From positions 1-5,887 of the forward strand of contig JAJBBL010000093.1 of assembly GCA_020532365.1 (NCBI GenBank): a DNA stretch of 5,887 bases, written 5' to 3'. A program made the translations under genes and the position numbers. This document shows, piece by piece, positions 1 to 5,119 of the stretch (its first letter is position 1; every line of letters begins with the position of its first letter). Origin of the DNA: Candidatus Cloacimonadota bacterium. GTDB taxonomy: Bacteria > Cloacimonadota > Cloacimonadia > Cloacimonadales > JAJBBL01. The notes beneath the pieces were generated by a model. It searched no databases, was not told the origin of the DNA, and was given only the letters and a program-made list of their open reading frames with translations.

Positions 1-89
1 AGATTTCACAGATTTAAAAGAAAAAGATTAGATGTTTAAGGATTATATTGGATGGTTAGCCTAGCGAACAAAGGTTTGCGCCTGACGGT
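1..89 (+). repeat. Dispersed repeat box X, copy cut by the window edge
   Basis: The region begins within CACAGATTTAAAAG, continues to GGATTATATTGGATGG and ends in GGTTTGCGCCTGACGG. The same series occurs at 2578-2681 and 2811-2913. The 5' CGCTCGCAGAT part is outside the window. No ORF or known IS is associated with it. Confidence 0.75.
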
Positions 90-116
90 AATAGGTAACA
101 AAACAAATAAAGAAAA

Positions 117-205
117 GAGACCGCTCGCAGATTTAAAAGAAAAAGAGATAAAAATTAAGGATGGTATTAGTTGATTGTCGGGCGATTAACCGGTTGCGCC
201 TGGCG
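117..205 (+). repeat. Dispersed repeat box X, diverged copy
   Basis: It starts GAGACCGCTCGCAGAT, continues with the TTTAAAAG and GATAAAAATTAAGGA blocks, and ends GGTTGCGCCTGGCG. It is more diverged in the middle than the copies downstream of the CD-NTase. Confidence 0.7.
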
Positions 206-239
206 AATACTGGTTGATTAGCCAATTAAAGAGAAAACT

Positions 240-264
240 GGAGCGGTAGAACCAACTCCCCTAC
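240..264 (-). repeat. REP-like GTAG hairpin element
   Basis: Read on the minus strand it is GTAG followed by an imperfect palindrome (GGGAG, bulge, GGT, 3-base loop, ACC, CTCC). A GTAG tetranucleotide next to a bulged hairpin is the hallmark of REP elements mobilised by RAYT/TnpA-REP proteins. No such transposase gene is in the window. Confidence 0.6.
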
Positions 265-340
265 AAATGGGCGGTTATTTATACACTGTATATCAGCGCT
301 TGGCGGTAATGGAAAGTCAAACAAATCAAAGATAAAAAGA
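265..340 (+). repeat. Dispersed repeat box Y, diverged copy
   Basis: The run ATTTATACACTG, CAGCGCTTGGCGGTAATGG and CAAATCAAAGA aligns with the two better copies at 2731-2810 and 4041-4118. In all three it follows directly on the GTAG hairpin. Confidence 0.6.
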
Positions 341-515
341 GTTTTGAAGTTGTGAAGTGAAAAAGGAGTCGCTCGCAGATAATTTGGAGCTAAGCAGGAA
401 GGGTATTCAGAGTGGTGAAGTTTTGAAGTTATTTTGTGGTTAGTGGTTGCTTGGCACCGATAGGGTAATCGACATGGCAAATAGGAAAAAAAGATAAGAA
501 AGGATATATAGTAGG
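341..515 (+). repeat. Mosaic of repeat fragments upstream of the CBASS operon
   Basis: It contains GTTTTGAAGTTGTGAAGT (341-358), a short GTCGCTCGCAGAT remnant (368-380), GGTGAAGTTTTGAAGTT (414-430) and a box-Y-like piece (GCTTGGCACCGATAGGGTAA, about 449-468). I see no convincing -35/-10 pair for the phospholipase gene, so its promoter must lie in or before this mosaic. No protein-coding ORF is supported. Confidence 0.55.
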
Positions 516-524
516 GTGATTAAA

Positions 525-1490
525 ATGGAGGAAAAGAAAAAGAGGTTTCAAATACTGGCTTTGGATGGTGGTGGCATTAAAGGGCTGTATTCAGCTGCTG
601 TGCTTGCACATATCGAAAAAGACCTTGAGATTAAAATCGCGGATCACTTTGATCTAATTGTTGGTACGTCAACAGGAGGTATTATAGCGCTTGCCTTAGG
701 TAGCGGGCTTAGACCCCAAAATATTGTGGAGTTTTATGAAGAGTGGGGACCCGAAATCTTTAGAGATGGAGTCATACCTAAAGTAAAACAGTTTTATCAG
801 AATAAGTACTCGAATAAAGGGCTTGAAAATGCGCTTAAAAAATGCTTAGGAGATAAAAAGCTTGGTGAGTCGACTAAACGGTTGGTCATCCCTTCATTTA
901 ACGTTGATGAGAATTCAGTGCACTTATTCAAAACCCCCCATCATAAACGGCTTAAACGTGACTGGAAGATACCTATGTGGAAAGTGGCTATGGCTACAAC
1001 TGCGGCTCCAACTTTTTTCCCGATCTATAAAGGGATATATAGTCTTCGACTACTCGATGGGGGTGTGTGGGCTAATAATCCGTCGATGGTCGGAATAGTT
1101 GAAGCTAAGAGTCTGCTAAATGCAGATATAGATTCTATCCATTTACTCAACCTCGGTACTACTTTAGAGGTAAAAAAGCGTTCAGATAAACTGAACTTTG
1201 GTGGGCTCTGGCAGTGGAAAAAAGATGCAGTAAACTTGATAATGGAGGGGCAGAGTGAAGGGGCTTACAATCAATGTCGCCTTCTACTCGGTGAAAGTAA
1301 TGCATATCGTTTAAACCCGATAGTACCGAAAAATCTGTTTACTCTTGATAAGCTCAACGTGGATAAATTAATGTCGAAAGCTTCCTCACAAAGTCGCGAG
1401 TTTACTCCGATATTCGAAGAGCGGTTTATGAATCATATCGCTCCTGATTATAAACCTTTGTATCCAGATAAAGGAGAGGTGTATGAATAA
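525..1490 (+). CDS. capV: CapV-like patatin phospholipase, CBASS effector
   Basis: This gene encodes a patatin-like serine lipase expected to hydrolyse membrane phospholipids when it binds the cyclic nucleotide made by the neighbouring synthase. Visible motifs (321-aa numbering) are the oxyanion-hole loop DGGGIKG at 14-20, the nucleophile elbow GTSTG at 47-51 (Ser49), and the catalytic-Asp motif DGG at 178-180 followed by VWANNP. The Ser/Asp dyad is therefore intact. The conserved segment ATTAAPTFFP lies just before the DGG. Length is close to that of known CapV proteins. No signal peptide or membrane helix is seen, so it is probably a soluble enzyme acting at the inner membrane. The ATG at 525 has an AGGG eight bases upstream. 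An in-frame GTG at 516 (324 aa) with AAAGGA 11 bases upstream is an alternative. The last 8 bases overlap the synthase gene, so the two are very probably co-translated. The fold is certain; the CBASS role rests on the neighbour. Confidence 0.93.
   Translation: MEEKKKRFQILALDGGGIKGLYSAAVLAHIEKDLEIKIADHFDLIVGTSTGGIIALALGSGLRPQNIVEFYEEWGPEIFRDGVIPKVKQFYQNKYSNKGLENALKKCLGDKKLGESTKRLVIPSFNVDENSVHLFKTPHHKRLKRDWKIPMWKVAMATTAAPTFFPIYKGIYSLRLLDGGVWANNPSMVGIVEAKSLLNADIDSIHLLNLGTTLEVKKRSDKLNFGGLWQWKKDAVNLIMEGQSEGAYNQCRLLLGESNAYRLNPIVPKNLFTLDKLNVDKLMSKASSQSREFTPIFEERFMNHIAPDYKPLYPDKGEVYE
1471..1482 (+). promoter_or_regulatory. Internal ribosome binding site for the CD-NTase
   Basis: AAGGAGAGG lies near the 3' end of the phospholipase gene, six bases (from its GGAG) before the synthase ATG at 1483. 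It fixes that start and implies translational coupling of synthase and effector. Confidence 0.75.
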
Positions 1491-2559
1491 TGAATACTTG
1501 AATGATTTGCTTGAAGAATTGGTAGTTGATTTAAAGGTGTCTACATCTATGTATGATAAAGCTACACAAAGATTTAACTCCATAACGGAACACCTGAAAA
1601 GAAAAGACTCTTTGTTAAGAGAATACCACCACATCAACCTTTACCCCCAGGGTTCATTTAACCTTGGTACTGCAATTAAGCCTTTTGGTAAAAAAGAACA
1701 TTACGACGTGGACGTAGTATGTGAAATAAGTGCGAGTAAAAAAGCGATTACTCAAGAAAAACTGAAGCGGCTTGTTGGTTACGAAGTTGAAAAATACCAG
1801 AGAGCTAATAACTTTCAAAAAGCCCCTGAAGAAAATAGACGCTGCTGGACATTGCTCTATTCGGATACCGAACAGTTTCATATGGATATTCTGCCTGCTA
1901 TTCCCGATGTGGAAGGGTTTAGAAAGATTTTGAATGGTAGTGAATTACCACAGCAATGGCTAAACTCTGCAATAGCTATAACTGATCGTCAGCATGCTGA
2001 ATATTCGAGCTTAACTGATGAATGGTACGTTAGTAACCCGAAAGGATACGCTGAATGGTTTAGAAGTATAATCGATAACAGAATCAAATACTTGGCAGAA
2101 ACACAAGAGACTGCAGTCGAGCATATTCCAACTTATTACGCTAATACTAATCTGCAAAAAGCTATTCAGATATTAAAGCGACATCGAGATATTATGTTTC
2201 AAGATAACCAAGAAGATAAGCCTATATCAATTATCATTACTACCCTTGCCGCTATGTATTACAGAAAGGATAACTACCTCTTGAAAACACTCGTGGATAT
2301 TATCGACGATATGGCTAAACTTGTAAATCAAAATCCTGACGGCCTAAAAATACTGAATCCGGTTAACCCAAAAGAGAATTTTGCCGATAAATGGAGTAAA
2401 TACCCGAAAAGAAAAGTGGCGTTCCAGAAATGGGTGTGGAAGCTTAAACAAGATTTTGATAGAGCATCTAAAATAGGTAATACTGAAATAATAGAGAACT
2501 ATTTCTATAGTGCAAAAGTGGAAATAATAGCACGGTTTCGTGGGTTATCGACAGCGTAA
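1483..2559 (+). CDS. CBASS cGAS/DncV-like nucleotidyltransferase (CD-NTase)
   Basis: This is a 358-aa second-messenger synthase (SMODS-type). It is expected to join nucleotides into a cyclic oligonucleotide on phage infection and so activate the upstream phospholipase. The polymerase-beta-like core is seen as QGSF at 56-59 (Gly57-Ser58), YDVDVV at 74-79 (metal ligands Asp75 and Asp77) and FHMDILPAIP at 132-141 (third Asp, Asp135). All expected catalytic residues are present. The C-terminal half is mainly helical, with NLQKAIQILKRHRD near 223-236, as in CD-NTase helical domains. The start has a strong GGAG (1473-1476) six bases upstream, inside the phospholipase gene, and the reading frames overlap by 8 bases. 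At 358 aa it is shorter than Vibrio DncV (about 436 aa), and its GSFNLGT/YDVDVVCE pattern differs from DncV, so I cannot name the clade or the product nucleotide. It is the last gene of the operon; repeats begin within about 20 bases of the stop codon. Confidence 0.92.
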   Translation: MNNEYLNDLLEELVVDLKVSTSMYDKATQRFNSITEHLKRKDSLLREYHHINLYPQGSFNLGTAIKPFGKKEHYDVDVVCEISASKKAITQEKLKRLVGYEVEKYQRANNFQKAPEENRRCWTLLYSDTEQFHMDILPAIPDVEGFRKILNGSELPQQWLNSAIAITDRQHAEYSSLTDEWYVSNPKGYAEWFRSIIDNRIKYLAETQETAVEHIPTYYANTNLQKAIQILKRHRDIMFQDNQEDKPISIIITTLAAMYYRKDNYLLKTLVDIIDDMAKLVNQNPDGLKILNPVNPKENFADKWSKYPKRKVAFQKWVWKLKQDFDRASKIGNTEIIENYFYSAKVEIIARFRGLSTA

Positions 2560-2577
2560 AACAAAGAAAAAGAAAAA

Positions 2578-2681
2578 GAGACCGCTCGCAGATAGCGCAG
2601 ATCTCACAGATTTAAAAGAGATAAAAATTAAGGATTATATTGGATGGATAGTTTAGCGGGTAAAGGTTTGCGCCTAACGGT
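2578..2681 (+). repeat. Dispersed repeat box X, well-preserved copy
   Basis: It begins GAGACCGCTCGCAGAT about 18 bases after the CD-NTase stop and runs through AGCGCAGATCTCACAGATT, GGATTATATTGGATGGATAG and TAAAGGTTTGCGCCTAACGG. It is nearly identical to 2811-2913. CGCAGAT-like heptamers recur in short tandem at its 5' end. Confidence 0.85.
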
Positions 2682-2705
2682 TAAGGCTCGCAAAATAAAT
2701 AAACT

Positions 2706-2730
2706 GGAGTGGTAGAACCAACTCCCCTAC
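2706..2730 (-). repeat. REP-like GTAG hairpin element
   Basis: This is the same element as at 240-264 and 4014-4039 (GTAG plus bulged GGGAG/CTCC palindrome on the minus strand). As the first strong hairpin after the CBASS operon it could slow or end transcription, but it lacks a T tract in the forward direction. Confidence 0.6.
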
Positions 2731-2810
2731 GAATTGGTAGCTATTTATTCATTGTTTATTAGCGCCTGGCACGTATGGGTAACAAAGCAATCAAAGAAAA
2801 AGAAAAAAGA
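2731..2810 (+). repeat. Dispersed repeat box Y
   Basis: It contains ATTTATTCATTGTTTATTAG, CGCCTGGCACGTATGGGTAA and CAAAGCAATCAAAGAAAAAG. It is about 90% identical to 4041-4118 by eye. It joins the REP-like hairpin to the next box X, so hairpin, Y and X form one composite unit. Confidence 0.85.
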
Positions 2811-2913
2811 AGTCGCTCGCAGATGGCGCAGATCTCACAGATTAAAAAGATAAAGACAGATGTTTAAGGATTATATTGGATGGATAGTTTAGTGGGTAAA
2901 GGTTTGCGCCTGG
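2811..2913 (+). repeat. Dispersed repeat box X, second tandem copy
   Basis: AGTCGCTCGCAGATGGCGCA opens this copy, which then follows 2578-2681 almost base for base to GGTTTGCGCCTGG. The two starts are about 233 bases apart, giving the period of the composite unit. Confidence 0.85.
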
Positions 2914-3017
2914 TACTAATGTATAAAATAACGTGCTAAAGAAAAATGTAATTCTTGGAGCAGGTAAAAGGTATACATATAACGTAGTAAATTACATTGA
3001 TTTATTTGGTTTCATTA

Positions 3018-3043
3018 GTAGGGGAAGTGGCTTGCTCTTCCCG
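3018..3043 (+). repeat. REP-like GTAG hairpin, opposite orientation
   Basis: GTAG at 3018-3021 is followed by GGGAAG (3022-3027), a 9-base interior and CTTCCC (3037-3042). It has the same architecture as the minus-strand elements but a different stem sequence, and it is the only one on the plus strand. Confidence 0.5.
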
Positions 3044-3089
3044 AGATTATCAAGAAGTCCTCATATTAAACTTTTAATGTGGAATTTGG

Positions 3090-3095
3090 TATAAA
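3090..3095 (+). promoter_or_regulatory. Possible -10 box for the 257-aa gene
   Basis: TATAAA lies 18 bases after a weak TTAAAC (3066-3071). A start about seven bases downstream would give a short leader containing the GGAGG at 3112. The -35 is poor, so this is only a candidate. Confidence 0.3.
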
Positions 3096-3122
3096 TGAGA
3101 GAGAAGGAAATGGAGGTGCGAT

Positions 3123-3896
3123 ATGGAGCGTATACTTATAAAATTTAATGACATTTTACCCAAAGAGATATCTGTCTCTAAGCTGGCAGATCTGTTGAAA
3201 AGCTTTGAAGCAGTTTTACTATCAAAGCTTCCAAAAAAGAGAGATCGAAAAAAAGATGCACCGGAACTGATAGTCTCACTCGAAAATATCTATGAAAACT
3301 GCACCGCTGTAAGTTTACGTATGGATCAGGAGTTGGCATCAATAGCTTCTAAATTGCTTCCATCCATCTCTACAGACGATAATAGAGATAGATCAGTAAA
3401 AATTCGTAAGTTTGCAACAGCTTTAAACGTTTTTTCTGATTATTACGAAACAAGACCTGATTTTTTCTATGTTGAGAATGGTGAAGAAAAGCCTATCTTT
3501 TCTTATACGCCAACTGAAACAGTTGTGCCTGAAAAACGGACATACTCTTCAGTAACGAGTAGATATGGTCGTGTGATATCGGTAGGTGGCGTTACACCGA
3601 AGGTAAGAATTAAGTTCGATGATGAAGTTACACTCTCTTGCGATACAGAGAACGAAAATATAGTATACGAAGCTGCAAGCTTGCTGTACAAACAAGTGTT
3701 AGTCAAAGGATATGGTACTTTTACCCTTTCTGAGGACACAAAAATAATGGAGAAATTCACGATTGAGTCAATCTCAGAGTTTGAGCCGTTGGGTGGGAAC
3801 GAACTTGCTGAAAAACTCAGCCCTTATGTGGAAGAGCAAGTAGAGAGGATAGAGGATCCAGCCGACTATTTTAGAAAAATCAGGGAGACGGATTGA
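3123..3896 (+). CDS. Hypothetical protein, 257 aa, unknown family
   Basis: This is an intact ORF with a textbook ribosome binding site (GGAGG at 3112-3116, six bases before the ATG), so it is almost certainly real, but I cannot assign a function. The N-terminal part (about 1-110) is charged and probably helical, with a Lys/Arg cluster at 38-44 (KKRDRKK). Residues about 146-200 look beta-rich: RYGRVISVGGVTPKVRIKF, a short turn, VTLSCDT, a helix (ENIVYEAASLLYK) and VLVKGYGTF. This suggests a small beta-barrel or OB-like ligand- or nucleic-acid-binding domain. The C-terminal tail (226-257) is acidic and helical. There is no signal peptide, membrane helix or obvious catalytic motif. It stands alone between repeat blocks and is not part of the CBASS operon, from which about 560 bases separate it. 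The stop overlaps a downstream ATG (TGATG), a layout usual for the first gene of a two-gene unit such as a toxin-antitoxin or defence pair, but only a short ORF follows. Confidence 0.85.
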   Translation: MERILIKFNDILPKEISVSKLADLLKSFEAVLLSKLPKKRDRKKDAPELIVSLENIYENCTAVSLRMDQELASIASKLLPSISTDDNRDRSVKIRKFATALNVFSDYYETRPDFFYVENGEEKPIFSYTPTETVVPEKRTYSSVTSRYGRVISVGGVTPKVRIKFDDEVTLSCDTENENIVYEAASLLYKQVLVKGYGTFTLSEDTKIMEKFTIESISEFEPLGGNELAEKLSPYVEEQVERIEDPADYFRKIRETD

Positions 3897-3997
3897 TGAG
3901 AGGGGTAAAACAACGTAATAAGGAGAGAAGCGGGAAGGCGGAGCAGGGTTGTGAAGTTGAATCGGAAGAGAAGCAAGAAGGCGGAGCAGAGTTGTGA
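3896..3997 (+). other. 33-codon ORF overlapping the 257-aa gene; possible remnant of a lost partner
   Basis: The ATG at 3896 shares a base with the preceding TGA, so a terminating ribosome could restart here. The ORF reads MRGVKQRNKERSGKAEQGCE and onward, stopping at 3995-3997. It is very charged, has no recognisable domain, and most of its length is the tandem 35-base repeat found just downstream. I read it as either a chance frame or the first few codons of a displaced partner gene whose body has been replaced by repeat DNA. It is not a convincing protein. Confidence 0.25.
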
Positions 3998-4001
3998 AGT
4001 T
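3924..4001 (+). repeat. Tandem imperfect 35-base repeat, period 43
   Basis: Two copies, 3924-3958 and 3967-4001, differ at three positions by eye. Each contains AAGGCGGAGCA and ends TTGTGAAGTT. The TTGTGAAGTT end also recurs near 341-358. The array begins inside the short ORF overlapping the 257-aa gene. Confidence 0.8.
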
Positions 4002-4013
4002 TTGAAGTAAAAC

Positions 4014-4039
4014 GGGAGCGGTAGAACCAACTCCCCTAC
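4014..4039 (-). repeat. REP-like GTAG hairpin element
   Basis: This is the best-paired copy: GGGAG and CTCCC arms, inner GGT/ACC pairs around a 3-base loop, and CTAC (GTAG on the minus strand) at 4036-4039. Confidence 0.65.
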
Positions 4040-4040
4040 A

Positions 4041-4118
4041 AATGGGCGGTCATTTATTCATTGTTTATTAGCGCTTAGCACGTATGGGTAACAAAGCAAT
4101 TAAAGAAAAAGAAAGAAG
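4041..4118 (+). repeat. Dispersed repeat box Y
   Basis: ATTTATTCATTGTTTATTAG, GCACGTATGGGTAACAAAGC and the AAAGAAAAAGAA tail match 2731-2810 closely. It sits between the REP-like hairpin and box X, as in the second repeat block. Confidence 0.85.
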
Positions 4119-4119
4119 A

Positions 4120-4226
4120 GGTCGCTCGCAGATGGCGCAGATCGCGCAGATTGAAAAGAGATAAAAAAGAAAGGATAAATAAGGATTAAAGTAAGTGATT
4201 ACTTGCAAGTAAAGATTTACGCTTGA
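4120..4226 (+). repeat. Dispersed repeat box X, copy diverging at its 3' end
   Basis: It opens GGTCGCTCGCAGATGGCGCA like 2811-2913, with CGCAGAT heptamers better preserved (GATCGCGCAGATT). The 3' third is replaced by a diverged segment that holds a perfect 14-base palindrome at 4199-4212. Confidence 0.7.
4199..4212. repeat. Perfect 14-base palindrome
   Basis: TTACTTGCAAGTAA is its own reverse complement. It lies where other copies of box X have GGGTAAAGGTTTGCGCC. It may be a protein-binding site or a chance product of repeat decay. Confidence 0.5.
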
Positions 4227-4254
4227 TGATCATAAGATAGTAAAATAAACAAAC

Positions 4255-4279
4255 GGGCGGAGCAAGTCCCGCACCCTAC
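4255..4279 (-). repeat. REP-like GTAG hairpin, GC-rich variant
   Basis: On the minus strand it is GTAGGGTGCGG, an 8-base interior and CCGCCC, with a single bulged T. It has the same GTAG-plus-palindrome design but a different stem from the other minus-strand copies. Confidence 0.55.
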
Positions 4280-4507
4280 GAATAAATTGATAAACCATTG
4301 GGGGCGCATTCAGTTGCTGGGAAATTGGGTGTGCCAAAGATAAAAGACAAAGATGAGATATTAGTATAGGGTGGTGCGAAAAATAGCTGGAAGCAATAAT
4401 ATTTGAGAAAAATCAACAAATTGGTTAATTTGAAAAAATGGTTACATAAACTAAATACATGTATATTTATATAGTAGGTAGAACGATTATTAATAGACGG
4501 AGTAAAT
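4280..4507. other. Region with no supported gene before the 36-aa ORF
   Basis: An AT-rich reverse-strand frame runs through it, but its predicted product is just Phe/Ile/Leu/Ser-rich low-complexity sequence without a ribosome binding site. Nothing else is recognisable except the GGAG at 4499-4502 belonging to the 36-aa ORF. Confidence 0.4.
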
Positions 4508-4618
4508 ATGGATAGGAAAAGTATTGTATTGAGAGTCATAGTAGTAGGCGTGCTTATAAGTGCGCTAAGTGTTATTGCTGCAGATGTTTATACATTAGGT
4601 ATAGATTGTATTTATTAG
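4508..4618 (+). CDS. Possible small hydrophobic peptide, 36 aa
   Basis: This short ORF has a good ribosome binding site (GGAG at 4499-4502, five bases before the ATG). The product has a basic N-terminus (MDRKSIVLR), a hydrophobic stretch VIVVGVLISALSVIAA at about 10-25, and a short tail ending DCIY. It could be a one-helix membrane peptide or a secreted peptide with cleavage near VIAA. It could also be the start of a longer secreted or membrane protein that has decayed, because other frames stay briefly open downstream (LLVGVADCL one frame over). I do not recognise it. The neighbouring DNA is full of stops and repeats, which favours decay. Confidence 0.4.
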   Translation: MDRKSIVLRVIVVGVLISALSVIAADVYTLGIDCIY

Positions 4619-4960
4619 TGGGTGTAGCGGATTGCTTGTAAGGCGATATAGGAAATAGTGTTAAGCTATGTTTTTTAGAAAAATAAGTAGCGATAGGAAC
4701 TTATACCCCTAAAGAAATTGTTTTTGAAGGTAATATGGTGGATTTGCACAATAATACTTTAGCTGGTCTTTTGTGATAACATAATATGCGATATTTGGTT
4801 GAGTTATGTTGAGCTTGCGGGCTTGTATAAAGCGAAATGCAAATATGTGGTGATAGTGGCTACTGGCTATATGTATTGCCAATATTCCTGTAACGAGGCC
4901 TATTTGCAGTAGTTTACATTCATATGGGTCTATTCAAAAAAGCTGTTAAGTCCAAAATCG
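4619..4960. other. Gene-poor stretch with broken frames
   Basis: No complete ORF with a start and ribosome binding site is evident. On the plus strand a 29-codon open run containing GTYTPKEIVFEGNMVDLHNN stops at a TGA near 4776. The next frame stays open for about 49 codons without an early ATG, containing YVELAGLYKAKCKYVVIVATG. Such adjoining open runs in shifted frames would fit a decayed small gene, but each is short enough to be chance. No repeat of the kind seen elsewhere in the window falls here. Confidence 0.35.
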
Positions 4961-4969
4961 AGTATTTTC

Positions 4970-4996
4970 TTGACACATTTTGATTTATCATATAAG
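4970..4996 (+). promoter_or_regulatory. Promoter candidate upstream of the nuclease-like genes
   Basis: A consensus -35 TTGACA (4970-4975) is followed by TATAAG (4991-4996) with a 15-base spacer, which is short for sigma-70. A weaker -10 (TAAGTT, 4993-4998) would give 17 bases. It lies about 35 bases upstream of the first downstream start codon, at 5033, and is the best sigma-70-like site I see in the window. Confidence 0.5.
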
Positions 4997-5006
4997 TTAG
5001 TGTCAA
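4970..5006. promoter_or_regulatory. Inverted repeat bracketing the promoter, possible operator
   Basis: TTGACAC (4970-4976) and GTGTCAA (5000-5006) are perfect 7-base inverted copies separated by 23 bases. The left arm is the -35 box itself and the right arm falls near the predicted transcription start. A dimeric repressor binding both arms would block the promoter. No regulator gene is visible in the window. Confidence 0.4.
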
Positions 5007-5032
5007 TGAAATAATCGTGAGAGGGTAGAGCA

Positions 5033-5119
5033 ATGTTTTTAATTTGTACACTAAACAAAGAGTTTGAGCGATACGATTATGTTAGGGATGTCTTGAAAGA
5101 CTCAAGTGTAGAAGAATGA
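5033..5119 (+). CDS. Small ORF, 28 aa, coupled to the nuclease-like gene
   Basis: The ORF reads MFLICTLNKEFERYDYVRDV followed by a Lys/Asp/Glu-rich tail. A purine-rich GAGAGGG (about 5019-5025) lies about seven bases before the ATG. Its TGA overlaps the next ATG as ATGA (5116-5119), so translation of the large ORF is probably coupled to it. It follows directly on the promoter candidate at 4970. It could be a leader peptide controlling the downstream gene, a genuine small subunit, or the remnant of a larger first gene. No domain is recognisable at this length. Confidence 0.5.
   Translation: MFLICTLNKEFERYDYVRDVLKDSSVEE

Larger units (their letters stand above)
2914..3122. other. Unique leader region before the 257-aa gene
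   Basis: It shares no box X or box Y sequence. It holds one GTAG hairpin (3018-3043), a candidate -10 (3090-3095) and the GGAGG ribosome binding site at 3112-3116. It is the likely promoter region of the 257-aa gene. Confidence 0.45.

Noticed and set aside
226..480. Reverse-strand 84-aa ORF.
   Set aside because: It lies wholly over the repeat mosaic, has no ribosome binding site, and its product is low-complexity with no motif.
423..515. Sigma-70 promoter for the CBASS operon (TTGAAG at 423 or TATATA at 505).
   Set aside because: Neither hexamer has a partner at acceptable spacing.
1386..1637. Reverse-strand ORF across the phospholipase/synthase junction.
   Set aside because: It is antisense to two motif-bearing genes and is a shadow frame.
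2578..2913. Integron attC sites, suggested by the cassette-like layout and by GCCTAAC near 2673.
   Set aside because: No matching GTTRRRY core lies at a suitable distance, other copies read GCCTGAC or GCCTGGC at the same place, and no folded R/L box pair could be built.
2560..3122. Cap2/Cap3 or HORMA/TRIP13 genes that would make the CBASS type II or III.
   Set aside because: The region after the synthase holds only repeats and a leader. The next gene (257 aa) has no E1/E2, JAB, HORMA or AAA+ motifs.
2578..4226. CRISPR array.
   Set aside because: The repeats are about 80-105 bases, imperfect, few and unevenly spaced, with repeated rather than unique intervening sequence. No cas gene is present.
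4276..4539. Reverse-strand 87-aa ORF rich in Phe, Leu and Ile.
   Set aside because: It is AT-rich non-coding sequence read backwards. It crosses a REP-like hairpin and the start of a forward ORF, and has no ribosome binding site.
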